NCBI RefSeq assembly: GCF_022354825.1
Contig: NZ_CP031168.1
Coordinates: 1,861,501-1,925,500, forward strand
Direction: 5' to 3'
DNA: 64,000 nt
Source: Paenibacillus sp. H1-7
Lineage (GTDB): Bacteria > Bacillota > Bacilli > Paenibacillales > NBRC-103111
Both the position numbers and the translations under genes were made by a program. A model generated the notes under the pieces. That model saw nothing but the letters and a program-made list of their open reading frames with translations, was not told where the DNA came from and searched no databases. This document shows, in pieces, positions 8,801 to 17,017 of the stretch. Every line of letters starts with the position of its first letter. Positions within the stretch are counted from its first letter, which is position 1.

Positions 8801-9430
8801 ATGCTGCGTATTTTACTTGCCGACGACCATCCGATGTTTCGAGAGGGGGTTAGGAGCATTCTGGAAAACGCCGAAGACTTGACGGTCGTCGGCGAGGCGT
8901 CTTCGGGGGAGGACGTTGTACGGCTGGCCCTTGAGCTGAAGCCCCATGTCGTGCTAATGGACATTCGCATGCCCGGACTGAATGGGATTGAAGCTACCGC
9001 GCAAATTCGAGCCGCCGACCCGCAGATCGGCATTCTAATCTGCTCGATGTTCAAGGATGATGCTTCCGTTATTACGGCTATGAAAGCGGGGGCCAGAGGC
9101 TACATCCTGAAAGATTCGGACAGGGATGATATTATTCGGGCTATCTGGGCAGTTGCTTCCGGTGAGGCCATATTCAGCGGTGATGTAGCCGCCCGGATGA
9201 TCGATTTCGTCACGAAGCCGATGCATCGCCTGGATTCGTTTACCGAGCTGACCTACCGGGAAAGGGAGGTGCTCAGCATGGTCGTCGATGGGATTTCTAA
9301 TGCCGAAATCTCCAAACGTTTGGAACTAAGCCCCAAAACCGTTTCGAACTACATGACGAATATTTTCAATAAGCTTCAGGTTTCCGGTCGGGCTGAAGCT
9401 ATCGCCAAGGTGAAAGGTGCCGGGTTATGA
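8801..9430 (+). CDS. Response regulator, NarL/FixJ family
   Basis: 209 aa from the ATG at 8801 (GAGGAGG upstream); an in-frame upstream extension into the kinase gene is rejected. Receiver domain: acidic pair DD at 8-9, phosphorylated Asp54 in VVLMDIRMPG, the Thr/Ser position in CSMF and Lys in ILKDS. The C-terminal LuxR-type HTH contains LTYREREVLSMVVDGISNAEI and SPKTVSNYMTNI. It sits 1 nt behind the kinase stop and is the cognate partner. Transcription probably ends at the hairpin near 9640. Confidence 0.95.
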   Translation: MLRILLADDHPMFREGVRSILENAEDLTVVGEASSGEDVVRLALELKPHVVLMDIRMPGLNGIEATAQIRAADPQIGILICSMFKDDASVITAMKAGARGYILKDSDRDDIIRAIWAVASGEAIFSGDVAARMIDFVTKPMHRLDSFTELTYREREVLSMVVDGISNAEISKRLELSPKTVSNYMTNIFNKLQVSGRAEAIAKVKGAGL

Positions 9431-9554
9431 TGTGAAGCGAGTAGGACGATTAGGGTAAATGGCGGGTATGGCAGCGGCAGCGATTGCCTTCCGAGAAGCT
9501 GCCGGTGACGAAGATTGTAAGTCCAAGCGGTTATAAAGACATTGGGAGCGTGGT

Positions 9555-9636
9555 CGCGGACGCGCGCGAAGGCAGCGGAGCGGATAAGCACGGCGTCTGA
9601 ATCTGCACTAGGATCTGCATCCCCCCTAGGCATTAT
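9555..9636 (+). repeat. Degenerate stray copy of the tRNA-array type A unit
   Basis: Matches the end of the type A body of the 4.3-5.6 kb array (GAAGGCAGCGGAGCGGATAAG, then CACGGCGTCTGAATCT and CTAGGATCTGCAT), then CCCCCCTAGG followed by CATTAT where the array has CTCCAT. A type A terminator follows, as in the array. No tRNA gene is here. Confidence 0.7.
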
Positions 9637-9680
9637 AAAAAAGCGTCACTACGATTAGCATTAGCCGTAGTGACGCTTTG
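9637..9680. terminator. Type A-like bidirectional terminator
   Basis: Perfect 14-bp stem AAAGCGTCACTACG (9640-9653) with its complement (9666-9679), loop of 12 nt. The A tract on the left gives a T tract on the minus strand, so it should end the minus-strand DedA gene and probably the two-component operon. The stem matches the array terminators. Confidence 0.85.
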
Positions 9681-9724
9681 ACAGAGCTACTGATAGCGAG
9701 GCGTCCCACGCCAATACTAGACTC

Positions 9725-10339
9725 TTACCCCCTCTTAAGCACACGATATCGAACAAAGAGAAATCCCATAACAAGCAGACCTAAAGCAATTATCGCATAT
9801 ACGATATTCGAGTAAAGATCCATATAAGCGAGGAAGGTATCCCATGAGCTTCCTACAATGGCTCCTACATATACGAGGACAACGTTCCAAACCAGAGATC
9901 CGATCGTTGTAAGAAGCAGAAACGAAAAGAAGTTCATCCGGGCACTGCCAGCTGGGATAGAGATGAGGCTTCGTACGAGCGGGACAACCCTTCCGAGAAG
10001 CACGGCCCATGCCCCGTAGCGTTTAAACCAAGCTTCCGCTTTGTGAATATCAGCGGGCTTCAAGCGAAGCACCTTGCCGTAACGGGTTACGATTCCCTCC
10101 ATACGTTCAGCGGAGAGCAGTCTGCCGATGCCATACAGGCAGATCGCTCCGATAACCGACCCGACTGTCGCAGCAACCACCACACCAAAGATCGTTAGCG
10201 TAGTGGTTGTCGTCATAAATCCTCCGAAGGTAAGGATAACTTCTGAAGGAATCGGCGGAAACAAATTCTCAAGTGCAATCAGCAGACTTATCCCTAAATA
10301 ACCATATGCTTCCATAATCTTATGAATCCACTGTTCCAA
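9725..10339 (-). CDS. DedA family membrane protein
   Basis: 204 aa with four to five hydrophobic segments. Family hallmarks are ENLFPPIPSEVIL near the N-terminus (the re-entrant segment with its acidic residue) and LGRVVPLVRSLISIPAGSARM (conserved Arg and Gly). DedA proteins include flippases for undecaprenyl phosphate and phospholipids and affect membrane potential and envelope stress; which substrate this one has is not evident. The start follows AAAAAAGGAGTG. It stands alone. Confidence 0.92.
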   Translation of the reverse strand: MEQWIHKIMEAYGYLGISLLIALENLFPPIPSEVILTFGGFMTTTTTLTIFGVVVAATVGSVIGAICLYGIGRLLSAERMEGIVTRYGKVLRLKPADIHKAEAWFKRYGAWAVLLGRVVPLVRSLISIPAGSARMNFFSFLLLTTIGSLVWNVVLVYVGAIVGSSWDTFLAYMDLYSNIVYAIIALGLLVMGFLFVRYRVLKRG

Positions 10340-10554
10340 CTGTTATTCACTCCTTTTTTACTGCCATTACCGTATGTACCATTTACATAGAAACTAGATT
10401 ACAGCTTATTGCAGATCCATCTATCCAATATCCTGTATAGGACACCCAAACTGAATGCTTTACGTGTCAAATTCGACATGGTTCCACTTCCTTTGAAAAA
10501 TCGGTTCATAATTTCACGCGTTTTCTTCCAATCCGGCTCACCTCTAAAATCAAC

Positions 10555-10596
10555 GAACCCCTAACACAAGTCTTCTGAGTGTGGCGGGTTCTTTTT
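10555..10596 (+). terminator. Orphan terminator-like hairpin
   Basis: GAACCC...GGGTTC stem with an inner ACAC/GTGT pair and a T5 tail on the plus strand. No plus-strand gene lies directly upstream. The rest of the 339-nt gap between DedA and catalase shows no gene. Confidence 0.4.
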
Positions 10597-10615
10597 GCTT
10601 AGAATCCTGCTGAAC

Positions 10616-10653
10616 ACAAAAAAGCGTCACTACAATTAATGTAGTGGCGCTTC
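10616..10653 (-). terminator. Terminator of the catalase gene, type A-like stem
   Basis: 13-bp stem (10622-10634 with 10640-10652, two G-U pairs) and a T6 tract on the minus strand, 26 nt after the catalase stop. Its stem is another variant of the GCGTCACTAC terminator seen in the tRNA array. Confidence 0.8.
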
Positions 10654-10678
10654 GTAATAACAAAAGGGGGGATCCACC

Positions 10679-12109
10679 CTAGCCCTTCGTCTGCATTTGA
10701 ATTTGCCGGGCGACTCGATCCGCCAGCTCCGCCGAGGCTTGATGCAGATAACCCATGACAATGCTCAGCGTTTCTTGGGAAACGCCGGCGAGATCGGCTG
10801 CTAGGTTCTCCACCAGATGGGTTTGCTGAACGGGAGGCAGACTGTGATAATACTGCCCGGCTTGTGTGAAATCGTCAGGCTTCGGAATGTCGCTCCGGAC
10901 AAGATGGCCTTCTACGAATCGGCCGCTGCCGCTGGTCTGAAGGGAAGCGGGGGTCCAATCCTTTTGATGGTTAATAGGAATGCTGCGGAAATCCGGCCCT
11001 AATCGATGGCGCTGCGAGTCCCAGTAAATATTTGCGCGTCCTTGCAGCATCTTATCGTCCGATATTTCTGCGCCTTCCAGAAGGTTGGTAGGAGAGAACG
11101 CTATTTTCTCAACCTGTTCCATATAGTTATCCGGATTGCGGTTCAGGACCAGCCGCCCGACAGGCATGTAGGGATACTGCCGTTCGTCCCAGACCTTCGT
11201 ATCGTCCAGCGGATCATAAGGAAGAGAGGCTTCATCAGCGGGGTTCATCAGCTGCACGTATAGCCCATACTCAACGGTCTTGCCCGAGGCTAACGTGTCG
11301 AATAAATCTTGACCGGCAAAATCCGGATTCTCGCCGGCTAATTTGGCCGCTTCTTGGCGGTCAATATACTGGATTCCGGCAAGAGGGAACCAGTGATATT
11401 TCACATAAGTGCGGACGCCCTGCGCATTCCTCCAAACATAGGTGTTTACGCTGTGGCCGGGGATGTGGCGAAGGCTTTTCGCCGTGCCTGCATCGGAGTA
11501 CAGCCGGACAAGGAAGTGGGTTGCTTCCGGCGCACGGGCTATAAAGCTCCAGAATCGCTCGGGATCGATCAGGTTATTTACCGGCGACGGTAAGAAGGCT
11601 TTAATCGATTCCGGAAAGCGGATGGCATCGCGGACTAAAAACACAGGGATGTGATTGCAGAGCAGATCAAATACACCTTGCTCCGTATAAAATTTGGTGG
11701 AGAATCCGCGCACGTTACGGGAGGTGTCAGGGGTACCTTTATTGCTTACAGCAAGAGAAAATCTCACTGTTACGGGAACCTGCTGGCCGGGGGTCTGCAG
11801 AAAGCCCATCCTCGTATAGGCTGCCATGGAATGCACGGTTTGAAAGTACCCGAAAGCGCCGTAGCCCTTCACGTGCACCGGCCTCTCGAGAATTTTGGTA
11901 TGGACAAAGGTCTCCAACGTCTCGTGCAAAATACTGTCCTGCTCAAGCACGGGGCCCCGTTCACCGACCGTCTGCGAATGGTAAACCGCCGGTATATCCC
12001 CTGCCCACTGTGCCGGGGGAGGACCATTAGGATGCTCGTCTTTTACCCTCTTCTGCAGCGGCTGCTCTGAAGCGCTGCGCTTTACTCCATTCGTTTCTTC
12101 CATATTCAA
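10679..12109 (-). CDS. Catalase, small-subunit monofunctional haem type
   Basis: 476 aa, the length of clade 3 catalases. Distal-side residues are His79 in ERPVHVKG, Ser118 in TVRFS and Asn152 in DLLCNHIPVF; the haem-ligating Tyr is Tyr362 in NIYWDSQRHRLGP. The motifs deviate from textbook catalases (VHVKG instead of VHARG; NIYWDSQ instead of LFSYPDTQ), so it belongs to a divergent branch. It dismutates H2O2 to water and oxygen. The start follows ACAGGAGG. No PerR box is seen upstream; regulation is unclear. Confidence 0.95.
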   Translation of the reverse strand: MNMEETNGVKRSASEQPLQKRVKDEHPNGPPPAQWAGDIPAVYHSQTVGERGPVLEQDSILHETLETFVHTKILERPVHVKGYGAFGYFQTVHSMAAYTRMGFLQTPGQQVPVTVRFSLAVSNKGTPDTSRNVRGFSTKFYTEQGVFDLLCNHIPVFLVRDAIRFPESIKAFLPSPVNNLIDPERFWSFIARAPEATHFLVRLYSDAGTAKSLRHIPGHSVNTYVWRNAQGVRTYVKYHWFPLAGIQYIDRQEAAKLAGENPDFAGQDLFDTLASGKTVEYGLYVQLMNPADEASLPYDPLDDTKVWDERQYPYMPVGRLVLNRNPDNYMEQVEKIAFSPTNLLEGAEISDDKMLQGRANIYWDSQRHRLGPDFRSIPINHQKDWTPASLQTSGSGRFVEGHLVRSDIPKPDDFTQAGQYYHSLPPVQQTHLVENLAADLAGVSQETLSIVMGYLHQASAELADRVARQIQMQTKG

Positions 12110-12188
12110 CCTCCTGTGTCCAAGTCACTTCTCCTTCTCCCTATGGTTTATGCTGAGCTTCTTCGTAAAATAACGGATCACAGCGATA

Positions 12189-12216
12189 GCCTGCAGAATA
12201 AACTGCAGGCGTTTGC
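12189..12216. terminator. Hairpin between oxidoreductase and catalase genes
   Basis: 8-bp stem GCCTGCAG / CTGCAGGC with loop AATAAA and a T-rich stretch only on the plus strand. It may weakly end the minus-strand oxidoreductase transcript. Confidence 0.4.
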
Positions 12217-12240
12217 TTTTGCTTCGTAAGGCCATGAAGC

Positions 12241-12822
12241 TTAGGCCAGCTTTGCCCCGAGCTTTGTCACTTTACTAAGCCACTGGGTGCGCCGCTCCGC
12301 CGTTGACGGCTTAACCTGGCTAATTTCGGTAATGCGTACAGGATTGATTCCGCAAAACTGCAATATATTACGCTTCATCACGTTATGTCCCGCATGCCGG
12401 TATATCCAACGGTTATACCACGACGGAGTGTCCATCGTAACGATCATATGCGCGGATTTGCCGGTCAACAGCTTATCCCATAGCGGGGAATGCTCCCGGT
12501 ATTTGTAGGCGAAGCCCGGTAAAAAAACACGATCGAAAAACCCCTTCAGAACGGCGGGCATCGTACCCCACCATGTCGGATAGACAATGACAATATGCTC
12601 CGCCCAGCGGATGAGCTCCTGAGCCTCCAGCAAATCGTCCTCCAGCTCCGTTCTTTGCCGGTAACCGTGCTTTAAGTTCGGATCGAAGCTGATTTTGCTC
12701 AAATCAATGGTTCGAACCTGGGCATTGCGGCTCAAGGCCCCCTCCTTGTAAGCATCGGCCAAAGCCGAGCAGAAGCTCTGCGGATCGGGATGCCCGTTAA
12801 TCACAACAATTTTCGATTTCAT
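12241..12822 (-). CDS. NAD(P)H oxidoreductase, flavodoxin-like fold (KefF/MdaB type)
   Basis: 193 aa. The N-terminus IVVINGHPDPQSFCSALA is the FMN-phosphate-binding loop of the quinone reductase/KefF group, and YPTWWGTMPAVLKGFFDRVFLPGFAY is the second cofactor block. Such enzymes reduce quinones or other electrophiles by two electrons. The gene is divergent from the AraC-type regulator at 12986, with 163 bp between them, which suggests that the regulator controls it. The start follows TGAGGAGGTC. Confidence 0.9.
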   Translation of the reverse strand: MKSKIVVINGHPDPQSFCSALADAYKEGALSRNAQVRTIDLSKISFDPNLKHGYRQRTELEDDLLEAQELIRWAEHIVIVYPTWWGTMPAVLKGFFDRVFLPGFAYKYREHSPLWDKLLTGKSAHMIVTMDTPSWYNRWIYRHAGHNVMKRNILQFCGINPVRITEISQVKPSTAERRTQWLSKVTKLGAKLA

Positions 12823-12985
12823 TGGTAGACCTCCTCAGAAACGGTATGAAAGGATCTCTATCCTTCATTTTTTCCGGTATGATATATTGGTGTAAGACTA
12901 TAATCAGTTTAGGACGATTTCCGAAATAGTTGAATGATCAAAAGCGCAGCTATCTTGCTCATTCGCGCAAAAGGAGGAGCAAAGC

Positions 12986-14014
12986 TTGGAAAGTCACGGA
13001 GTAGCCATTTCGTTGGTATATCCCATTATGAAAACCATCGTTCACAAAGGATACGATACGGAGCCATTTTGCAGCTATGCGTCGTTCGATGCCGCTCTAT
13101 TGCAGGATGTGGAGGAACGTATTGCCGCAGAAGAGCTGGAACGGCTGATGATCGCTGCGGCAAACTTTACACAGGACGAGCATTTCGGTCTGCACCAGGG
13201 ACAGATCACGGAGTTCGCGGATATGGGAATTCTCGGCTATGTGATGATGCATTCTCAGACCATTGCCGATGCGCTGGCTGCTTACCAGCGGTATAACGTC
13301 ATTTTGTGCAGCGGATTCAATCTGGATTGGAAAGTACGGGGAGATACGGTTCTTATCCGGGTGTTTGTTGAGCAGCCGGGACGAATGTCCCGTCATTGCG
13401 TGGAGGATATGGCAAGCTCGCTATATCAGCTGATCGGCAAGCTGAGCAATCGGCGTATTCCGCTGCAGGACATTCAGTTCGCACATGACGCGCCTGCGGA
13501 TACGAACCCTTATATGGCCGTGTTCGGCACGGTTCCCCGATTTAGCGAGGAGGAGAATGTACTGTATATGAGCAAGGACGTTTTGAACTATCCGGTGATG
13601 TATTCCGATTCGAAGCTTCTGAGAGTGTTCGAGACCATCGCGCAGGAAACGAGAGATGAACTGATGCAAGCCCATCTGTTCTCCGGGCAAGTAATTCAGT
13701 GGATGAAAACTTGTATTCCCTCCTTCTTCCCGACGCTGCAGCAGACGGCCGTATCGTTTCACACAAGCGCCAGAACGCTGCAAAGCAAATTAAAGCTGGA
13801 AAACACCTCTTACAACGATCTGTCCGTCCGTGTACGCAAGGAGCTGGCTATAAGCTATTTGAAGAAGCTGGACTATTCGATAGGCGACATCGCTTATGCG
13901 CTGCATTTTTCAGAGCCGAGCGCATTTCAGAGCGCTTTTAAGAAATGGACGGGACAAACGCCTGGGCAGTACCGGGCTCAAATCAGAAGTAAGCCCTTTG
14001 AGGCGAAGCAATAA
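12986..14014 (+). CDS. AraC family regulator with arabinose-binding-like N-terminal domain
   Basis: 342 aa from a TTG at 12986 with GGAGG 8 nt upstream. The N-terminal two thirds match the AraC_arabinose_bd_3 type seen in OruR/ArgR-like regulators (LERLMIAAANFTQDEHFGLHQGQ). The C-terminal HTH_18 contains YSIGDIAYALHFSEPSAFQSAFKKWTGQTPGQYR. Its probable target is the divergent oxidoreductase gene. Effector not known. Confidence 0.9.
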   Translation: MESHGVAISLVYPIMKTIVHKGYDTEPFCSYASFDAALLQDVEERIAAEELERLMIAAANFTQDEHFGLHQGQITEFADMGILGYVMMHSQTIADALAAYQRYNVILCSGFNLDWKVRGDTVLIRVFVEQPGRMSRHCVEDMASSLYQLIGKLSNRRIPLQDIQFAHDAPADTNPYMAVFGTVPRFSEEENVLYMSKDVLNYPVMYSDSKLLRVFETIAQETRDELMQAHLFSGQVIQWMKTCIPSFFPTLQQTAVSFHTSARTLQSKLKLENTSYNDLSVRVRKELAISYLKKLDYSIGDIAYALHFSEPSAFQSAFKKWTGQTPGQYRAQIRSKPFEAKQ

Positions 14015-14141
14015 AACGGATCTGTAAAAGATATCCAAATTGATCGGCGTTGAAGCCTGAGGGTTTTGATTTTTTGGCCCGTATTGCCGGAACCGCTGTG
14101 GAACAATACATCATTTACGTCGACTTTCCGGCGTGAAAAAC

Positions 14142-14186
14142 AAAGACTTCAGAACGCTTGTTTCGACAAGCGTTCTGAAGTCTTTT
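14142..14186. terminator. Strong bidirectional terminator
   Basis: Perfect 19-bp stem (14142-14160 with 14167-14185), loop TTTCGA, with an A run on one side and a T run on the other. It separates the convergent AraC regulator and epimerase genes. Confidence 0.92.
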
Positions 14187-14213
14187 TATCACTATAGTTT
14201 ATAAAATTCCGAT

Positions 14214-15083
14214 CTACTGCTCCATAATCTTATACTGCTGCTCCCATCCAAGCAGCTCTTTGACCTTGACGTTGGACAGCAGGGATCGTCTGCCTTCCAA
14301 CGGGAGGCGGATGTCCTTCACGCCGGGGAGGTAAGTATTTACCAGCTCCTGCGTAGGGAGGCTCGATGAGCTGTCGTCGGCAGCGAGAATAAGCGGCTGC
14401 GCACCGAGGCCGTCCTTCTCGATAGCAAGACGGCAGGCGGAGGCGACATCCCTTGCGTCGATGTAAGACCATAGGATGCGCTTACGGCTTTCGGGCTGAT
14501 CGAAGCTTGCCTTGACGCCGGCGTACGTTTCCGGCACCAAGATGTTGCCGAGACGGAAGCTGACGACCTGCATCCCGGTGCGGCGATGGAACGCCTCCGC
14601 GGTCACCTCGTTGACGACCTTGGATAGGCCGTAACTATCCTCCGGCAGCTGCGGATGCGTTTCGTCCACAGGCAAATAGCTTGGCTCGAAAAACTCGCTG
14701 GCAAAGCAGATGCCGTAAGACGATTCGCTGGAGGCGAGTACGACTTTGCCGATCTGCAAATTGGCGGCTGCCTCCAATATGTTGTAGGTGCTCATCACAT
14801 TGTTGTGGAAGCACACCTCGTTCGGATGCGTATAGGCCTGAGGGATGGCGGCGAAATGCACAATCCCTGCCGCCTCCTTGCGGTTTCTTGAAGAGAAGGG
14901 GGCCAATGCGTTGTGTACCTGTCCCAAATCGTTTAAATCGGTGATGATCGTCTGGCAGAGCGGCTCTTCAGGAGCTTTCACATCCAGATTAATCACTTCA
15001 TAGCCGTGATCTATGAAATGCTTAACAATCCACCGTCCGGCTTTGCCGCTGCCGCCCGTAATGATGATGCGTTGCTTGCTCAT
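14214..15083 (-). CDS. NAD-dependent epimerase/dehydratase family protein
   Basis: 289 aa extended SDR. Rossmann motif TGGSGKAGRWIV at residues about 8-19, VHFAAIP, catalytic Ser in LASSESSYG and YGLSK with Tyr and Lys. It probably oxidises or epimerises a sugar or nucleotide sugar; the substrate is not evident. It follows the aldo/keto reductase gene by 47 nt with CTAAGGAGG before the ATG, so the two are probably one operon. Confidence 0.9.
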   Translation of the reverse strand: MSKQRIIITGGSGKAGRWIVKHFIDHGYEVINLDVKAPEEPLCQTIITDLNDLGQVHNALAPFSSRNRKEAAGIVHFAAIPQAYTHPNEVCFHNNVMSTYNILEAAANLQIGKVVLASSESSYGICFASEFFEPSYLPVDETHPQLPEDSYGLSKVVNEVTAEAFHRRTGMQVVSFRLGNILVPETYAGVKASFDQPESRKRILWSYIDARDVASACRLAIEKDGLGAQPLILAADDSSSSLPTQELVNTYLPGVKDIRLPLEGRRSLLSNVKVKELLGWEQQYKIMEQ

Positions 15084-15130
15084 GCTGTTCCTCCTTAGAA
15101 TTGTCCGGTGTAGGGATCCGTATTAAGCCA

Positions 15131-16111
15131 TTACCAGGCGTACGCTCTTGGCGCATCGCCTCCGGGACCCGGGAAAATCTCGTCCAGACGCTTCAGCACA
15201 TCTTCGCTCAGCTGAATGTCCACGACGCGGAGCGTGTCCTGGAATTGCTCCAGCGTACGCGGTCCGATGATCGGCGCGGTCATCGCAGGATGAACCAGCG
15301 TCCAAGCCAGGGCTACGTTGGCCTCGCTTTCGCCAAGCTCCCTGCACAGCTTGCTGAACGATTCCAGCTGCCCGCGGCGGGCTTCTGCGCGAGACTGATT
15401 GCGGGCGCTGCGTGAGCCGGCCGCCGGATTCAGCGCGTTGCCTCCGAGCAATCCGCCGTCCAGCGGGCTCCATGCAATGACGCCGATGCCGAATTCCTCG
15501 GATGCCGGCAGCACCTCAAGCTCGGGCAGTCTGCACAGCAGGCTGTACTTGTGCTGCTCCGACACAAGACCCAGGAAGTGGCGGTTTTTGGCCTCGTATT
15601 GGGCCTTGACCAAGTCCCGTCCCGCGAAGTTGCTTGCGCCGACATAGCCGATTTTGCCTTGATGAATATGTACCAGGAACGCTTCCCACAGCTCTTCCCA
15701 GGCGACATTCCGATCGACGTGGTGCATTTGGTACAGCTCGATATGATCGGTTTGCAGCCGCTTAAGCGATGCTTCGAGATGGCGGCGAATTTTATAGGCA
15801 GAGAGACCGCGGCCTGCGTTAGGCCCATCGTTCGGATCTTCCATGTCTCCATATACTTTGGTAGCCAATACAACCTTCTCCCGGCGTCCGCCGCCTTGAG
15901 CGAACCAGCGTCCGATGATTTCCTCGGTTCTGCCTCTTGAACCTACGCCGCCGTATACATTGGCCGTATCAAAAAATTGCACTCCTGCATCCACCGCAGC
16001 GTCCATGATCCGGAACGCTTCCGCTTCTTCCGTATCGACACCGAAATTCATAGTTCCGAGACAAAGCCTGCTCACCTTTAATCCGGAACGTCCCAAATAA
16101 GTGTACTCCAT
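15131..16111 (-). CDS. Aldo/keto reductase
   Basis: 326 aa TIM-barrel enzyme. The tetrad is visible: Asp and Tyr in FFDTANVYG, Lys in LATKVYG and His in LYQMHHVD; NADP-binding residues lie near GPRTLEQFQDTL. It reduces a carbonyl compound with NAD(P)H. It belongs to the YajO/IolS-like group of Gram-positive AKRs. First gene of the operon with the epimerase; start after AAGGAGGT. Confidence 0.95.
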   Translation of the reverse strand: MEYTYLGRSGLKVSRLCLGTMNFGVDTEEAEAFRIMDAAVDAGVQFFDTANVYGGVGSRGRTEEIIGRWFAQGGGRREKVVLATKVYGDMEDPNDGPNAGRGLSAYKIRRHLEASLKRLQTDHIELYQMHHVDRNVAWEELWEAFLVHIHQGKIGYVGASNFAGRDLVKAQYEAKNRHFLGLVSEQHKYSLLCRLPELEVLPASEEFGIGVIAWSPLDGGLLGGNALNPAAGSRSARNQSRAEARRGQLESFSKLCRELGESEANVALAWTLVHPAMTAPIIGPRTLEQFQDTLRVVDIQLSEDVLKRLDEIFPGPGGDAPRAYAW

Positions 16112-16335
16112 TACAAATACCTCCTTATTTTAGAAAAATGCGGTTACTGACAACCCCATCATAACGCTCCTTGTCTGTTTTTAACAGTACGCAAAAATAG
16201 GTGAGATAGGCAACAGAGAGGAATTAAGTTACCTCCAAGTAAGTGGGTGACTTAGTCCTATGTGCCTCTGTATTTTCGTGTCCGAATCGTGTATGATGAG
16301 AAAGATTGTCGATTCCTGTACCCTAAGGAGATGTT

Positions 16336-16785
16336 ATGTCTCAGATTGATATGCCTTCCGTCGTGCTTTTAATTTTTGCGGCCCTCGGGATTTTGAGCAG
16401 CAATAATTCCATTACGGTTGCGGTCGTGTTCTTACTGCTGCTGCGTGTCATGAATTTGCATCAGGCGTTCCCATGGATCGAAAAATACGGGTTGACTATT
16501 GGCATCGCCGTGCTGACGATAGGGATCATGGCCCCGCTGGCCAGCGGCAAAATTTCGGTGCAAACGCTGTATGAAACGTTTTTTCACTGGAAATCCCTCA
16601 TTGCGGTTGCGGTAGGCGTGCTGGTGGCATATTTGGGCGGCCGCGGCGCCATGCTGATGACGAATCAGCCGACGGTCGTCACCGGGATTTTGCTCGGGAC
16701 GATTCTCGGTGTGGCTTTCTTGAAGGGGGTTCCTGTCGGTCCCTTGATCGCAGCGGGGATTTTATCGTTGCTTTTCGGAAAATAA
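16336..16785 (+). CDS. UPF0756 (DUF441) membrane protein
   Basis: 149 aa with four hydrophobic segments; starts after AAGGAGATGTT. The sequence pattern (PWIEKYGLTIGIAVLTIGIMAPLASGKI and LLGTILGVAFLKGVPVGPLIAAGI) is that of the YtwI/YeaL family, whose function is unknown. It precedes the riboswitch-controlled hydrolase gene but no terminator is visible between them. Confidence 0.93.
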   Translation: MSQIDMPSVVLLIFAALGILSSNNSITVAVVFLLLLRVMNLHQAFPWIEKYGLTIGIAVLTIGIMAPLASGKISVQTLYETFFHWKSLIAVAVGVLVAYLGGRGAMLMTNQPTVVTGILLGTILGVAFLKGVPVGPLIAAGILSLLFGK

Positions 16786-16864
16786 ATGCAATAAAGCGCT
16801 CTCTTACCCTCACAACAGAGAATGGGGCAACGAACCATGTAGAAGTGTAACAGAGCAGCGTTCA

Positions 16865-17000
16865 AAAAAAATGCCGAATCGACACAGCACAAGTGCTCGT
16901 ACGGGGGACTTCTTTATTTGGGGTGAATAGTTGCTTGGCCCAGTGCCTAAGCAAGTAGGGGAAACCTCTTCCCTAACCCGTCAACTAACCTCGGAGGCTC
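16865..17000 (+). promoter_or_regulatory. c-di-AMP riboswitch (ydaO/yuaA class)
   Basis: The leader contains the conserved segments of this class in order: GCCGAATCGACA, CGTACGGGGGAC, TTTGGGGTGAATAG, a variable stem (TTGCTTGG...CTAAGCAA), GTAGGGG, CTTCCCTAACCCGTCAAC and TAACCTCGGAGGC. It ends just before the ribosome-binding site of an NlpC/P60 hydrolase, a typical target. Members of this class switch gene expression off on binding c-di-AMP. The exact 5' limit is approximate. Confidence 0.92.
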
Positions 17001-17017
17001 ATAGGAGGACATTGGTT

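Noticed and set aside
12110..12188. PerR box upstream of the catalase gene
   Set aside because: No sequence close to TTATAATnATTATAA is present in the promoter region.
16665..16892. Minus-strand 75-codon frame upstream of the NlpC/P60 gene
   Set aside because: Overlaps the UPF0756 gene and the riboswitch; no ribosome-binding site.
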